From contig NZ_RWIM01000066.1 in NCBI RefSeq assembly GCF_009764645.1, positions 1-64,000 of the forward strand: a DNA stretch of 64,000 nucleotides, written 5' to 3'. This DNA comes from Pseudomonas sp. PB106 (GTDB taxonomy: Bacteria; Pseudomonadota; Gammaproteobacteria; Pseudomonadales; Pseudomonadaceae). The position numbers were made by a program, and so were the translations under genes. Below the pieces are notes generated by a model. The model had not been told where the DNA came from, made no database searches, and worked only from the letters and a program-made list of their open reading frames with translations. How positions within the stretch are numbered: the first letter of the stretch is position 1; every line of letters begins with the position of its first letter. Below are positions 51,843 to 63,000 of this stretch, piece by piece.

Positions 51843-52802
51843 ATGGAACATCGTGAAGCGCTGCTGGCGCTGCGAACCTTTCTTTCAACGCAGATTCTCG
51901 GCCAGGAAAAACTCATCGAGCGTTTGCTCATCGCCCTGCTCGCCGACGGCCACATGCTGGTCGAGGGTGCTCCGGGTCTGGCCAAGACCAAAGCGATCAA
52001 AGAACTCGCCGAGGGCATCGAAGCCCAGTTCCATCGCATCCAGTTCACCCCTGACCTGTTGCCCGCCGACATCACCGGCACGGAGATCTATCGTCCGGAA
52101 ACCGGCAGTTTCGTGTTCCAGCAAGGACCGATCTTTCACAACCTGGTGCTGGCGGACGAAATCAACCGCGCCCCGGCCAAGGTGCAATCGGCACTGCTCG
52201 AAGCCATGGCCGAACGTCAGGTCAGCGTCGGGCGCAGCACTTATGAGTTGTCGCCGCTGTTTCTGGTGATGGCCACGCAAAACCCGATCGAGCAGGAAGG
52301 CACCTATCCGCTGCCCGAAGCGCAACTCGACCGCTTCCTGATGCACGTGAAAATCGGATTCCCCGATGCCGCCGTCGAACGCCGCATCCTCCAGCAGGCC
52401 CGTGGCGAAGCGCTGAACGGTGAGACCAAGCCCGAGCGCCGCGTCAGTCAGCAGGCGATCTTCGCCGCACGCAAGGAAATCCTCGGTCTGTACATGGCCG
52501 ACGCCGTGGAGGAATACCTGGTGCAACTGGTCATGGCCACGCGCAACCCGGCCAAGTTCGACCCGGAAATGGCCGAGTGGATCGCCTACGGCGCCAGCCC
52601 GCGTGGCTCGATTGCTCTCGACCGCTGCGCCCGTGCCCATGCATGGCTGGCCGGGCGTGACTTCGTCAGCCCGGAAGACATTCAAGCGGTGCTGTTCGAT
52701 GTGTTGCGTCACCGCATCATTTTGTCGTTTGAAGCCGAAGCCGCTGGCATCGATCAGGATCGCGTGGTGCAGCGGATTCTCGACGTCGTAGCCGTCGCTT
52801 GA
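51843..52802 (+). CDS. MoxR-family AAA+ ATPase
   Basis: A 319-residue cytoplasmic AAA+ ATPase. Walker A is [10 protein letters not shown] (residues 43-52), Walker [12 protein letters not shown], sensor 1 MATQNP and the MoxR lid with [10 protein letters not shown]. MoxR proteins act as chaperones for von-Willebrand-factor-A proteins, here those encoded downstream. ATG 51843 with CAGGAA is preferred over the longer frame. It is the first gene of a tightly packed six-gene operon whose later junctions are all ATGA-type or a few bases. Confidence 0.93.
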   Translation: MEHREALLALRTFLSTQILGQEKLIERLLIALLADGHMLVEGAPGLAKTKAIKELAEGIEAQFHRIQFTPDLLPADITGTEIYRPETGSFVFQQGPIFHNLVLADEINRAPAKVQSALLEAMAERQVSVGRSTYELSPLFLVMATQNPIEQEGTYPLPEAQLDRFLMHVKIGFPDAAVERRILQQARGEALNGETKPERRVSQQAIFAARKEILGLYMADAVEEYLVQLVMATRNPAKFDPEMAEWIAYGASPRGSIALDRCARAHAWLAGRDFVSPEDIQAVLFDVLRHRIILSFEAEAAGIDQDRVVQRILDVVAVA

Positions 52803-52807
52803 CCCCC

Positions 52808-53752
52808 ATGAACGCCCCTCTGCCGTCCGAACCGGGCATCCGCATCAGCCTCGCCGAGCTGATCGAGATGCGTCACCGCGTGCGCGAAGTGCAGCTGTTT
52901 TCCACGCCGAGCCAGCGCAGCCCGCTGATCGGCCTGCACCACTCGAAATTCCGTGGTCGCGGCGTCGACTTCGATCAGGTGCGGGTGTATCAGGCGGGCG
53001 ACGATGTGCGCACCATCGACTGGCGCGTCACCGCACGCACCCAGGAGCCGCACACCAAACTGTTCCATGAAGAGCGCGAGCGACCGATTTTCATCATGGT
53101 CGAGCAGAGCACGCGACTGTTTTTCGGTTCCGGGCTGATGTTCAAATCGGTGTTGGCGGCGCAAGTCGCAGCGCTGATCGGCTGGGCCGCACTCGGCCAC
53201 AACGACCGGGTCGGCGGGCTGGTGTTCGGCGACAACGAGCACTACGAAATCAAGCCACGACGCAGCAAACAGAGCCTGCTGCAACTGCTCAACCGCTTGG
53301 TCAAAGTCAATCAATCGCTGCACAGCGAGCGCGAACCGGATCGCGATGCGTTTGGCGTAGCCCTGCGCCGTGCCCGTGAAGTGCTGCGTCCGGGCAGTCT
53401 GGCCATCGTGATCTGCGATGAGCGCGCGTTGTCCGAGAGCGCCGAGCAACAGTTGAGCCTGTTGTCGCGGCATTGCGACCTGCTGATGCTGCCGATTTCC
53501 GACCCGCTGGATCACGCCCTCCCCGCTGCCGGCCTGCTCAGATTTGCCGAGCGTGGCGCGCAGCTGGAACTCGACACGCTGAACTTCGACCTGCGCCAGA
53601 CCTACCGCGCTCAGGCCGAAGCGCGTATCGCCCGCTGGGAATTGCTCGCGCAAAAGCTGCGAGTACTGCTGATGCCGCTGAGTACGCAGAGTGAAATGGT
53701 CGAGCAGATGCGCGAGTTCCTCAATCCGCAGCGTCCGGGGAAAGGTCGATGA
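52808..53752 (+). CDS. DUF58 domain protein
   Basis: A 314-residue protein with the DUF58 signature FRGRGVDFDQVRVYQAGDDVRTIDWRVTARTQEPHTK (short motif GDDVRTIDWRVTAR) and a degenerate VWA-like fold (IFIMVEQSTRLFFGSG). It is encoded next to moxR in most bacteria and is presumed to be a MoxR partner. The ATG at 52808, not the TTG nine bases earlier, is likely. Its stop overlaps the next start as ATGA. Confidence 0.92.
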   Translation: MNAPLPSEPGIRISLAELIEMRHRVREVQLFSTPSQRSPLIGLHHSKFRGRGVDFDQVRVYQAGDDVRTIDWRVTARTQEPHTKLFHEERERPIFIMVEQSTRLFFGSGLMFKSVLAAQVAALIGWAALGHNDRVGGLVFGDNEHYEIKPRRSKQSLLQLLNRLVKVNQSLHSEREPDRDAFGVALRRAREVLRPGSLAIVICDERALSESAEQQLSLLSRHCDLLMLPISDPLDHALPAAGLLRFAERGAQLELDTLNFDLRQTYRAQAEARIARWELLAQKLRVLLMPLSTQSEMVEQMREFLNPQRPGKGR

Positions 53753-54246
53753 ACGGCCTCGAGCAACTGCAACCGCTGATCTCGCCGCCACCGATTGCCT
53801 TTTGGCCACCGGCGCCGGGCTGGTGGCTGCTGCTTCTGTTGTTGCCGCTGCTCGGTTACGCCGTGTGGCGGCTGCGGGGCTTTATTCCGATGAAGAAACG
53901 CCCGATCGTCCGCGCCGAGCAACCGCTGGATCCGGTGCGCATCGCCGCCCTCGCGGAACTGGCGCAAATGCCCAAACCCTACGACGGCGCCCCGGCCGGT
54001 GCCTGGTTGCAGCAACTCAACGGCCTGCTCAAACGCCTGTGTCGCAACCATTACCCCTACAGCCAGAGCCACACACTCAATGGCCGCAAATGGCTGGCGT
54101 TCCTCGATAACCGCTGCCCGGCGGCGGGCCTGACGCGCTGGATGGTGCTGGTCGAAGGCGCGTACAAACCGGAATGCAAACTCGACGACAAGGCCATCGC
54201 TGGCCTGACTCAAGCCGTCGACACGTGGATTCGCAAACATGTTTGA
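53749..54246 (+). CDS. DUF4381 domain membrane protein
   Basis: A 165-residue protein with one N-terminal transmembrane helix (WWLLLLLLPLLGYAVWRL, about residues 25-42) and a cytoplasmic DUF4381 domain (GAWLQQLNGLLKRLCRNHY). Family members always accompany MoxR/VWA operons. The start overlaps the DUF58 stop and the end overlaps the next gene by 8 nt, so translation is coupled. Confidence 0.9.
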   Translation: MNGLEQLQPLISPPPIAFWPPAPGWWLLLLLLPLLGYAVWRLRGFIPMKKRPIVRAEQPLDPVRIAALAELAQMPKPYDGAPAGAWLQQLNGLLKRLCRNHYPYSQSHTLNGRKWLAFLDNRCPAAGLTRWMVLVEGAYKPECKLDDKAIAGLTQAVDTWIRKHV

Positions 54247-55318
54247 GTTCGCCTGGCCGTGGATCTTTGCGCTGTTGCCATTGCCGTGGTTGATGCGCCT
54301 GGTGCTGCCAGTGGCCGACAGCGGCGAGCCGGCCCTGAAAGTCAGCTTCCTCTCCGATCTCGAAGGCCTCGCCCGTCGCCGCGCCCGCGCCAACCTGCCG
54401 GCGTGGCGCCAGCAAGCACCGTTCATGCTTCTGTGGCTGCTGTTGCTGACCGCCGCTGCCCGCCCGCAATGGCTCGGCGAACCGCTGCCGATTGCCGCCA
54501 GTGGCCGTGATCTGCTGGTGGCCGTGGACGTTTCCGGCTCGATGGATTTCCCCGACATGCAGTGGCAGGACGAAGAAGTCAGCCGCCTCGCGCTGGTGCA
54601 GCATTTGCTCGGCGACTTCCTTGAAAGCCGTGATGGCGATCGCGTCGGCCTGATCCTGTTCGGCAGCCAGGCCTACCTGCAAGCACCGCTGACCTTTGAC
54701 CGCCGCACCGTGCGGGTCTGGCTGGATGAAGCGCGCATCGGCATTGCCGGCAAGAACACCGCCATCGGCGACGCCATTGGTCTGGGCCTGAAACGCCTGC
54801 GCATGCGCCCAGCGCAAAGCCGCGTGCTGATTCTGGTCACCGACGGCGCCAACAATGGCGGCGAGATTGATCCGCTGACCGCCGCGAAACTGGCCGCCAG
54901 CGAAGGCGTGAAGATTTACCCGATCGGCATCGGCGCCAATCCTGAAGACAGTGGTTCGACCGGCCTGCTCGGCGTCAATCCGAGCCTGGACCTCGACGAG
55001 CCGGCGCTCAAAGCCATTGCCGAAGTCACCGGCGGCCAGTATTTCCGCGCCCACGACGGCAAAGAACTGCAAGCGATCAAAGACACCCTCGATCAACTCG
55101 AACCGGTGACCCAGCAACCGACCCAGGCCCGTCCAGCGCAAGCCTTGTATCACTGGCCTCTGGCGCTGTCCTTGTGGCTGAGCCTGTTGCTGGTGGCCCG
55201 CGAACTGTGGCCGGACAACCCGTTGCAACGCCTGTTTACCAAGGAGCTGTATCTGCAAAGTCCGCTGCCCGACTGGCGTGATCGTTTGAAGCGCCTGCGT
55301 TTGCGGAGGCGTCGATGA
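54239..55318 (+). CDS. VWA-domain membrane protein (BatA-like)
   Basis: A 359-residue inner-membrane protein with two N-terminal hydrophobic segments, a VWA domain at about 90-285 and a C-terminal helix near 310-330. The metal-ion-dependent adhesion site is intact: VAVDVSGSMDFPD, then TAIGDAIGLGLKRL and LVTDGANNGGEI. The aerotolerance-type Bat operon is thought to cope with periplasmic or oxidative stress. It is coupled to the next gene by ATGA overlap. Confidence 0.92.
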   Translation: MFEFAWPWIFALLPLPWLMRLVLPVADSGEPALKVSFLSDLEGLARRRARANLPAWRQQAPFMLLWLLLLTAAARPQWLGEPLPIAASGRDLLVAVDVSGSMDFPDMQWQDEEVSRLALVQHLLGDFLESRDGDRVGLILFGSQAYLQAPLTFDRRTVRVWLDEARIGIAGKNTAIGDAIGLGLKRLRMRPAQSRVLILVTDGANNGGEIDPLTAAKLAASEGVKIYPIGIGANPEDSGSTGLLGVNPSLDLDEPALKAIAEVTGGQYFRAHDGKELQAIKDTLDQLEPVTQQPTQARPAQALYHWPLALSLWLSLLLVARELWPDNPLQRLFTKELYLQSPLPDWRDRLKRLRLRRRR

Positions 55319-57051
55319 TCGCGCTCTGGCCGCACTGGTTCCGTCCTTGGTCGTTGCTGCTGTTGCCGCTGCTCGGCTGGCTGATCTGGCAGCTCTGGCA
55401 CCGGCAGAAGCGCGCCGGACGCTGGCAGATGATTCTGCCGCCGGCGTTTCATTCCGCCCTGCTTAGCGGCGGTAATGGTCGCGACAGCAAACTGCCGTGG
55501 ATTGCCCTCGGCGCTGCGTGGCTGCTGACGATTCTCGCGCTGCTTGGGCCGAGCTGGGAGCGTGTCGAACAGACCAGCCAGAAACCCGCCGACCCGTTGG
55601 TGGTGGTGCTCGAACTGACCCCGGAAATGCTCGCCACCGACTCGCCGCCGACGCGACTGGAGCAGGCGCGGCGCAAGCTCTTCGATCTGTTGCAGGCACG
55701 CAGCGATGCGCAGACCGCCATCGTCGTTTACGCCGGCAGCGCGCACACACTGGTGCCGCTTTCGGATGATCTGGCGACCAGTCGCAACTTGCTCGACGCA
55801 CTCAAACCGTCGCTGATGCCGGAAAGCGGCCATCGTGCCGATCTGGCCGTGATCAAAGCGCTGGCCTTGCTCAAACAAGGCGCGCTCGGTCAGGGGCGGA
55901 TTCTGTTGATCGGTTCGTCGCTCGATGAACAGGAACGCCAAGGCATTCGCCGCGCGCTGAGCGGTGAATCCGCACAACTGTTGATGCTCGGCATCGGCAC
56001 CGCCGAAGGCGCGCCGATTGCCCAGGAGGACGGCAGTTTCCTCAAGGACGAGCAAGGCGCGATTCGCGTACCGCAACTCGACAGCCCGGGCCTCGCGGCG
56101 TTTATGAATAGCGTCGGCGGCGAATACCACCCTGCCCGGCTCGACGAAGCCGATCTCGGCGCACTCGGCCTGCTCAATGGCCCGCGCAGCCTGCGTGACG
56201 ACGGTCAGACCGTGCGCCTCGATACCTGGGCCGATCAGGGTTACTGGCTGCTGTTGCCGCTGTTGCTGCTCGCCGCCTGCGCCGGCCGACGGGGCTGGCT
56301 GTTTTGCCTGCCATTACTGTTCTGCCTGCCGCAGCCGAGCTACGCTTTCGACTTCGAAGACCTGTGGCTGCGCCCCGATCAACAAGGCCTGCATCTGCTC
56401 AAACAGAAACGCCCGGCCGAAGCGGCGGCGCATTTTGACGATCACCAGTGGCAAGGGGTGGCGTTGTACGAGGCCGGCGACTACAGTGGCGCCGCCCAGC
56501 GTTTCGCCGAAGGCAGTGACGCCCGCGCCCACTACAATCGTGGCAACGCTTTGGCAAAAAGCGGTGAGCTGGACGCCGCCATCGATGCCTACGAGCAGGC
56601 GCTGGAACTGCAACCGGATCTGCGCCCGGCACAGACCAACAAGGCGCTGGTGGAAAACCTGCTGAAACAGAAACACACGCCGCCGCCCGCTGAGCCAGAA
56701 CAGAAACCGACGGAGCAAAGCTTGCCCGGCGATGAGCCGCCACCGGCGACCACGCCACCGCCTGCAGTGAAAAGTGAAGTTCAGGGCGACACGCAGCCCG
56801 CCGAACCGGCCAACGAACCACCGCCGACCACGCCGCCGCAACCGGGCCCCGATGAAATTCCGGGCAGCGACGAGGAAGAGGAAACGGACACCGTGCCCAC
56901 CCTGCGCCCCACTGAGGACAACCTCGAAGGCGAACAACGGCAGGCACTGGAACAATGGCTGGGCAAGATCCCGGACGATCCGGGCGAATTGCTGCGACGC
57001 AAATTCTGGTACGAACAGCAACAACATCAGGATCAGGAAAACACTCGATGA
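55315..57051 (+). CDS. VWA plus TPR membrane protein (BatB/BatC fusion)
   Basis: A 578-residue protein with two N-terminal membrane helices, a VWA domain at about 90-300, another membrane segment pair at 310-345, TPR repeats at about 370-445 (ARAHYNRGNALAKSGELDAA) and a long Pro/Glu-rich tail (450-550). The adhesion-site motif is degenerate: VVVLELTPEML where BatA has DVSGSM, so metal binding at that site is doubtful. The domain order suggests fusion of the separate BatB and BatC proteins of other bacteria. It overlaps batD by ATGA. Confidence 0.9.
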   Translation: MIALWPHWFRPWSLLLLPLLGWLIWQLWHRQKRAGRWQMILPPAFHSALLSGGNGRDSKLPWIALGAAWLLTILALLGPSWERVEQTSQKPADPLVVVLELTPEMLATDSPPTRLEQARRKLFDLLQARSDAQTAIVVYAGSAHTLVPLSDDLATSRNLLDALKPSLMPESGHRADLAVIKALALLKQGALGQGRILLIGSSLDEQERQGIRRALSGESAQLLMLGIGTAEGAPIAQEDGSFLKDEQGAIRVPQLDSPGLAAFMNSVGGEYHPARLDEADLGALGLLNGPRSLRDDGQTVRLDTWADQGYWLLLPLLLLAACAGRRGWLFCLPLLFCLPQPSYAFDFEDLWLRPDQQGLHLLKQKRPAEAAAHFDDHQWQGVALYEAGDYSGAAQRFAEGSDARAHYNRGNALAKSGELDAAIDAYEQALELQPDLRPAQTNKALVENLLKQKHTPPPAEPEQKPTEQSLPGDEPPPATTPPPAVKSEVQGDTQPAEPANEPPPTTPPQPGPDEIPGSDEEEETDTVPTLRPTEDNLEGEQRQALEQWLGKIPDDPGELLRRKFWYEQQQHQDQENTR

Positions 57052-58685
57052 CCCGCTTCACCGCTCTCTTGCTGCCCCTGTTGCTCTGCACGACCACCGC
57101 TCAGGCGGCCGAGCTGACCGCCAGCGTGGATCGCAGTCGCCTCAACTCCGGCGAGACGGTCGAGCTCACTCTCGAAACCAGCGACGTCACCCAGTTCGGC
57201 AAACCTGACCTGACACCGCTGGAGCCGCTGTTCGAAGTGCGTGGCACGCGGCAGGTCAACCAGTTGAACACGCTCAATGGTGACAACCGCGCGACCACGC
57301 GCTGGATCGTCACCCTGCTGCCGAAAGAGACCGGCAGCGTGGTGATTGCACCGCTGCAACTGGGCGACGCGCAAAGCGAGCCGATTACCGTGCAAGTGGT
57401 CGAAAGCGATGCCCGCGAAGACAAGAACAGCCTTGATCCGGTGTTCATCGAAGCCAGCCTCGATCAGACCAGCGTCTACGTGCAGGCCCAGGCCATCCTG
57501 ACCCTGCGCATTTATCACTCGGTGTCGCTGTACGACGACAGCAGCCTGACCCCGTTGCAAATCGCCGATGCGCGCATCGAGCAGCTCGGCGACACCCGCA
57601 CCTATGAAAAAGACATCAAGGGTGTGCGCCACGGCGTCATCGAGATGCGTTATGCGATCTATCCGCAGCACAGCGGCTTGCTCAACATCGCGCCGCAGAC
57701 ATTCAGTGCGACGCTGGTCGATACCCAGCCGGCGCAGGACGCCGCCGCGCAAGGACCGAAACCCGGCAAACTGATGCGCGTCAGCTCGGCGCAGATGTCG
57801 CTGACGGTCAAACCCAAACCGCTGACCTATCCCGCCGATGCGCCGTGGCTGCCGGCGCGCAGCCTGAGCCTGAGCGAGAGCTGGAACCCTGAACCGGAAC
57901 ACACCCAGGTCGGCGACTCGCTGACCCGCAGCCTGACATTGAAAGTCGAAGGCCTCGCCGCCTCGCAATTGCCCGCCCTGCCCGCCACCGACGTCAACGG
58001 CCTGCGCCGCTACCCCGACCAACCCGTGCTGAGCAACCAGAGCACTGACCGGGGCATCGTCGGCAGCCGCGAAGAACGCGAAGCCCTGGTGCCGAGCCGC
58101 AGTGGCGCAATCGACCTGCCAACGGTGGACGTGGTCTGGTGGAACACCTTCGAAGATCACCTGGAACACAGCAGCCTGCCGGCGCGCACGCTTCAAGTGG
58201 CCAACAACCCGAGCCTGCAGGTCGACACGCCGGCCGGTACGCTGCAACCGAGCGTCGTCGATAACGATGTGTTGTGGTGGTGGAAACTCAGCACGCTGAT
58301 CCTCGCCTGCACCACCCTCCTCGGCTTCGGCCTGTGGTGGCGCGCCCGCTGGCAACCGGCGGTGCACCGCGCCGCACAAACCGGCCCGAGCCCGCGCACG
58401 CTGATGGATGACATCAAACGCGCGAGCCAGGCCAATGACCCGCAAGCGACGCGGCAGGCGCTGGATGCGTGGGCGCGTCAACAACCGGAAACATTGGCAG
58501 ACATGGCGGCGCGGTTTGTGCCGCTGTCCGACGCCCTCGACGGTCTCAACGGCGCGCTGTACAGCGAGACGGGGCAGCATTGGCAGGGTGAGGATTTGTG
58601 GCGAGCGATCCGCACGATTCCGGCCTTGGAGCGCGTGCAGGATCCGGTGGGCGATAGCGGCTTGCCGCCGCTTTATCCGAAGTAA
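57048..58685 (+). CDS. BatD-family protein
   Basis: A 545-residue exported membrane protein. ATG 57048 overlaps the preceding TGA and gives the signal peptide MTRFTALLLPLLLCTTTAQA. Periplasmic beta-sandwich repeats (LNSGETVELTLETSDV; FVEASLDQTSVYVQAQAIL-like FIEASLDQTSVYVQAQ) precede one membrane helix at about 410-432 and a cytoplasmic tail with an alanine/glutamine-rich helix. It is the last gene of the MoxR-Bat operon and ends beside a REP fragment. Confidence 0.9.
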   Translation: MTRFTALLLPLLLCTTTAQAAELTASVDRSRLNSGETVELTLETSDVTQFGKPDLTPLEPLFEVRGTRQVNQLNTLNGDNRATTRWIVTLLPKETGSVVIAPLQLGDAQSEPITVQVVESDAREDKNSLDPVFIEASLDQTSVYVQAQAILTLRIYHSVSLYDDSSLTPLQIADARIEQLGDTRTYEKDIKGVRHGVIEMRYAIYPQHSGLLNIAPQTFSATLVDTQPAQDAAAQGPKPGKLMRVSSAQMSLTVKPKPLTYPADAPWLPARSLSLSESWNPEPEHTQVGDSLTRSLTLKVEGLAASQLPALPATDVNGLRRYPDQPVLSNQSTDRGIVGSREEREALVPSRSGAIDLPTVDVVWWNTFEDHLEHSSLPARTLQVANNPSLQVDTPAGTLQPSVVDNDVLWWWKLSTLILACTTLLGFGLWWRARWQPAVHRAAQTGPSPRTLMDDIKRASQANDPQATRQALDAWARQQPETLADMAARFVPLSDALDGLNGALYSETGQHWQGEDLWRAIRTIPALERVQDPVGDSGLPPLYPK

Positions 58686-58721
58686 AAGATCAAAAGATCG
58701 CAGCCTTCGGCAGCTCATACA
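58686..58721. repeat. Single REP unit
   Basis: GATCAAAAGATCGCAGCCTT CGGCAGCTCATACA, one half of the family seen as a pair at 17073, 36148 and 40284. It stands directly after the batD stop. Confidence 0.8.
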
Positions 58722-58828
58722 TAAGCGTCGGTCACAAGCCCTCCCACCGCAATAATCTGTAAACTCTCCCCCACTTTCGCCGCCTCTTCATTCCTGCGGC
58801 CATCACCTTATTCTTTTCGGAGTCCACA

Positions 58829-60073
58829 TTGCGTCTGTTCCACACCTCCGACTGGCACCTTGGGCAAAACCTGCACGGCCAGGAGCGCGATTTCGAGCAT
58901 GCGTGCTTCCTCGAATGGCTGCTGCGCCAACTGCAACTGGCGCAGCCGGATGTGCTGCTGATTGCCGGTGATATCTTCGACACGGTCAATCCGCCGGTCA
59001 AAGCTCAGGAACGCCTCTACGATTTCATCGTCAGCGCCCACGAACAGCAGCCGTTACTGACCATCGTGATGATCGCCGGCAACCACGATTCCGGCTCGCG
59101 GATCGAACTGCCTGCGCCGTTGATGCGCCGTTTGCGCACCCATGCGCTGGGCCGGGTGTTGTGGCTGGACGACGGCCAACTGGATGCCGAACGCTTGCTG
59201 CTGCCGTTGCCGGATAAAACCGGCGAAGTCGCCGCGTGGTGCCTGGCGCTGCCGTTCCTGCGTCCGGCAGAGGTGACGGGCGCGCATCTGGGCGACAACT
59301 ATTTGCGCGGTATCGGCCAAGTGCATGAATGGCTGATCGAAGCGGCCAACGCCAAGCGCAAACCCGGTCAGGCGCTGATCGCCATCAGTCACGCGCACAT
59401 GGCCGGTGGCTCGGTGTCGGAAGACTCTGAGCGCAGCTTGATCATCGGCAATGCCGAGGCGTTGCCCGCCAGTCTGTTCGGGCCGAGCATCAGCTACGTC
59501 GCCCTCGGCCATTTGCACAAGCCGCAGAAGGTCAACGGTGAGGAGCGCATTCGCTACAGCGGCTCGCCGATTCCGTTGTCGTTTTCGGAAATCGGCTATC
59601 AGCACCAGATTCTCGACGTCACGCTGGATGGCGAAACGCTGGTCAGCGTCGAAGCGAAACTGATTCCGCGCTCGGTCAATCTGCAACGCATCGGCCCCGC
59701 ACCGTTGGCCGAGATTCTGCTGCAACTGGCGGATCTGCCGAACATCGACCTGCTCGCCGAAACCCAGCGTCAGCCGTGGCTGGAGGTGCGCGTCGTCCTC
59801 GACGAGCCACAGCCGGATCTGCGTTACCAGGTCGAAAATGCCTTGCAAGGCAAAGCCGTGCGACTGGTGCGCATCGCCGCCGAATACGCCGGCAACCGTG
59901 GCGCTGACGGCAGCGACGACGGCACTGCGCTGATCGAACTGGATCAACTCACTCCGCAGGAATTGTTCAGCCGCGCCTGGCTCGACAACTACGGCAACGA
60001 GGTCGATGAGCAGACGCTGAAGGACTTCGCCGAACTGCTGCAGGACGTGCAACTGGAGGGCGAGCAGCCATGA
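58829..60073 (+). CDS. sbcD: Exonuclease SbcD (Mre11-type nuclease subunit)
   Basis: A 414-residue nuclease subunit of the SbcCD complex, which cleaves DNA hairpins and protein-blocked ends. Metallophosphoesterase motifs are complete: DWHLGQ, AGDIFDT, AGNHDSG, SHAHMAGG and GHLHKPQ. The start codon is TTG (LRLFHTSDWHLG read as MRLFHTS...) with CGGAG 8 nt upstream; no ATG gives the conserved N-terminus. The stop overlaps the sbcC start as ATGA. Confidence 0.96.
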   Translation: MRLFHTSDWHLGQNLHGQERDFEHACFLEWLLRQLQLAQPDVLLIAGDIFDTVNPPVKAQERLYDFIVSAHEQQPLLTIVMIAGNHDSGSRIELPAPLMRRLRTHALGRVLWLDDGQLDAERLLLPLPDKTGEVAAWCLALPFLRPAEVTGAHLGDNYLRGIGQVHEWLIEAANAKRKPGQALIAISHAHMAGGSVSEDSERSLIIGNAEALPASLFGPSISYVALGHLHKPQKVNGEERIRYSGSPIPLSFSEIGYQHQILDVTLDGETLVSVEAKLIPRSVNLQRIGPAPLAEILLQLADLPNIDLLAETQRQPWLEVRVVLDEPQPDLRYQVENALQGKAVRLVRIAAEYAGNRGADGSDDGTALIELDQLTPQELFSRAWLDNYGNEVDEQTLKDFAELLQDVQLEGEQP

Positions 60074-63000
60074 AGATTCTCGCCATTCGGTTGAAGAACC
60101 TCGCCTCGCTGGCCGGCCCGTTCGAGATTGATTTCACCGCTGAACCGCTGGCCAGCGCCGGTTTGTTCGCGATCACCGGCCCGACCGGCGCCGGCAAGAG
60201 CACCTTGCTCGACGCCTTGTGCCTGGCTTTGTTCGGCGCTGTGCCGCGCCTGAACAACACGGGCCGCGATGCCAAAGTCCCCGATGCCGACGGCGAAATC
60301 GCCACCGGTGATCCGCGCACTCTGCTGCGTCGCGGCACCGGCGAAGGTTATGCCGAGGTGGATTTCGTCGGCGTTGATGGCCGACGCTATCGGGCGCGCT
60401 GGGAAACCAACCGCGCTCGCGAGAAGGCTGGCGGCAAGTTGCAGGCCAGTCGTCAGAGCCTGCGCGATATCGATCAGGATCAACTGCTCGCCAGTCAGAA
60501 AGGCGAGTACAAAACTCAGCTCGAAGCCGCGCTCGGCCTGAACTTCGAACAGTTCACCCGCGCCGTGCTGCTGGCGCAGAGCGAGTTCAGCGCGTTCCTC
60601 AAAGCGGACGACAACGACCGCAGCGAACTGCTGGAAAAACTCACCGACACCGCGCTGTACACCCGCCTCGGCCGTCGCGCCTTCGACAAAACCAAGGAGG
60701 CCCGCGAAGCGCACAAGCTGCTGCAGGATCAAGCCACCGGCGTCACCCCGTTGCCGCCCGAGGCTCGCGCGGAACTGGATGAGCGCTTCAACGCCGCGCA
60801 GCAACAGTTGAAATTGCAGCAGGCGCAGCTCAAACAGCTGGAGCAGCAGCACGGCTGGCTCAAGGATTTGCGCGTGTTGCAGGACGCGCAACAGGCCGCC
60901 ACCGAGCAATTGCGCAGTGCCCAACAGCAATCGGAAAGCCTGGCCGGCGAGCGGGTCAGGCTGACGCGACTGGAACAACTTGGCCCGCAACGGCATCAGT
61001 TCGCGCGCAAAAGCGAACTCGATGCGCTGCTGACGCCGTTGGCAGCACAAATTGCCGAACACACCCGGCAGCATGGCGAACTGACGGAACGCCAGACCCA
61101 ACTCGAGCAGAACCTCGACGCGGCGAAAGTCGCACTGACCGACGCGCAACAGCGCCAGTCAGAAAACGCCCCGCTTTTGCGTCAGGCGTTTGAAGAGCAA
61201 AGCACCCTCGCCCGTCTGGCTAAAGAAGTCGCCGCTTGCGCTGAAGCCAAAGCCAACGCGCAACAGGCCAGCAGTGACGGCCAGAGTGCCATTCAAACCT
61301 TGCTGGAAAAGCAAAACCAAGTGGCCGAGCGTCTGCAGCGCATTGCCGCTGAGCTGGAACAAAGCGCTCATCTGGCGCCGTTGAGCGATGCCTGGAATGC
61401 CTACCGCGATCGCCTGCAACAGCTGATGCTGATCGGCAATCGCTTGAACAAGGGCCAGGCCGAATTGGCGTCCCTTGAGCAAAACGCCACAAGCAGCGCC
61501 GAAGAACTGACCCAGCAGAAGCAACAACTGGAAGTGCTGTTCAAAGAGGCCGGCGCCGAACCGGATGCCGTCGCTGAACAGATCGGTATCCTCGGCACGT
61601 TGCTGCAAGACAATCGCAAGCAACTGCGCGCTTTTGAAGATTTGTCGCGTCTGTGGGCCAGCCAGCAGGATCTCGACAAGCGTGGCGCCGAGCTGCAGCA
61701 ACGCCAGCTCAGCGCCCAGCAGGAACGTGAACGGCTGACCCAGGACGGCGTGAAATCGAAAGCCGAACTGACCATCGCCGAACAAACCCTCAACGTCACC
61801 CGCGAACTGCTCGAACGTCAGCGTCTGGCGCGCAGTGCCAGTGTCGAAGAATTGCGTGCGCAGTTGCAGGATGACCAGCCGTGCCCGGTGTGCGGCAGCA
61901 ACGAACATCCCTACCACCAGCCGGAAGCACTGCTGCAAAGCCTCGGTCGCCACGACGAAAGCGAACAGGCCAACGCCCAGCACGTGGTCGATCAGCTCAA
62001 GGAAAAACTCAGCGAGTTGCGTGCCGACGTGGGTGCCGTGATTGCTCAGCAGAAAGAACTGCTGCAACAACAGGAACAACTGGCAACCCAGCAACAAGCC
62101 CTCGCGCCGAGCATTGACGCGCATCCATTGTCTACACAGTTGCTGAATCAGGACGCCGACAAACGCGACGCCTGGCTCAACCGCCAGAACGAACAACTGA
62201 ACCAAAGCATCGCTCAGGACGAACAACGTCAGAGCGCCCTGCTGTCCCTGCAACAGGATGCCGCGCGCCTGACTCAGCAATTGCGTCAGGCCGAAACTGC
62301 GCATCAGCAAGCGGCGCAACAGCTGAGCAACCAGCAACGCGAACTGAGCAGCGACCGCCAGCGCCTCGACGAGGAACTGACGGCGTTCGCCACCCTGCTC
62401 CCGGCCGACACCCTTGAAGCCCTGCGCCAGGAACCGGCGGCAACCTTCATGCAGCTCGACCGGCAGATCGCCGAGCGCTTGGCGCAAGTGGATCAACAAA
62501 AGGAAGAGTTGAGCGAGCAACAACAACGCCAGCAGACCCTGGAAAAGGAGCAGGATCGGCAGCAGACCCGCGTGCAGCAAGCGCAGACGGCGCAGCAGCA
62601 GTTCGCCGCGCTGGCCGAGCAACAGCAACTCTGCCAGCAGAAACTTGCGCAATTGCTTGGTGAACACAGCAGCGCCGAGCAGTGGCAGCAACAGCTTGAG
62701 CAGCAGGTGGAACAGGCGCGCAACGCCGAAACCGCTACCGCGCAGGAACTGCAGAACGTGCGCACACAACGTGTGCAGATCGCCGCTGAACTCAAGGCGC
62801 AGCAGCAACGTTTGCAGGCGCTGGAAGGCGAAGAACAGGATCTGGCGAGCAAGATTGCCGACTGGCGCGGGCGTCACCCGGAGCTGGATGACGGAGGCCT
62901 CGAAGACTTGCTGCGGGTCGATGACACGCAACTCGGCGAACTGCGCCAACGCTTGCAGCAGAATGAAAAAGCCATCGAGCAGGCCACGGTCTTGTTGCAG

